Shown piece by piece: positions 6,077 to 6,082 of a stretch of DNA of 6,082 bases. Numbering within the stretch: position 1 is the first letter of the stretch; every line of letters starts with the position of its first letter. A model generated the notes under the pieces. The model made no database searches. It worked only from the letters and a program-made list of their open reading frames with translations, and was not told where the DNA came from. The position numbers were made by a program, and so were the translations under genes. The stretch covers positions 1 through 6,082 of the forward strand of contig JAEZGQ010000077.1 in the NCBI GenBank assembly GCA_023416895.1, written 5' to 3'. Source of the DNA: Bacillota bacterium. Its GTDB lineage: Bacteria; Bacillota; Clostridia; Christensenellales; CAG-138.

Positions 6077-6082
6077 TTTCCC

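Overview
The window is one block of minus-strand genes for sugar sensing and uptake. The likely source is a low-to-mid G+C Gram-positive bacterium, probably a Clostridia-type Firmicute. The reasons are Gram-positive-style lipoprotein solute-binding proteins, a YesM/LytS-type histidine kinase, strong Shine-Dalgarno sequences and tight gene overlaps. The assignment rests on style and remembered family resemblance, not on a search. No mobile element, CRISPR array, tRNA or rRNA is visible.

In transcription order (right to left), the first unit holds a membrane histidine kinase (6076-4667). It overlaps by ATGA with a lipoprotein sugar-binding protein that closely resembles E. coli YtfQ (4670-3666). 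A hairpin terminator follows at about 3611-3640. A 329-bp intergenic region then carries a good extended -10 promoter (3416-3444) and a perfect 6+6 inverted repeat just past the predicted transcription start (3388-3406). The second unit starts there. It encodes a second, diverged sugar-binding lipoprotein (3336-2365), a tandem-ATPase subunit of the YtfR type (best start 2220, not the longer frame from 2319) and a YtfT-type permease that runs off the left edge (707-1). A large imperfect hairpin (2272-2322) lies between the binding-protein and ATPase genes.

The second unit reads as a galactofuranose-family (YtfQ-YtfR-YtfT-YjfF-like) ABC importer; the second permease is expected beyond position 1. 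The first unit reads as a sensor: an extracellular binding protein made in translational coupling with a histidine kinase that has only a small helical outer domain. This is organised like the XylFII-LytS/YesN xylose-sensing system of Clostridium beijerinckii, but with a YtfQ-like binding protein. The inferred circuit is that the ligand-loaded lipoprotein signals to the kinase, which phosphorylates a response regulator (not in the window, possibly just upstream), which then activates the importer promoter. The exact sugar cannot be read from the sequence.
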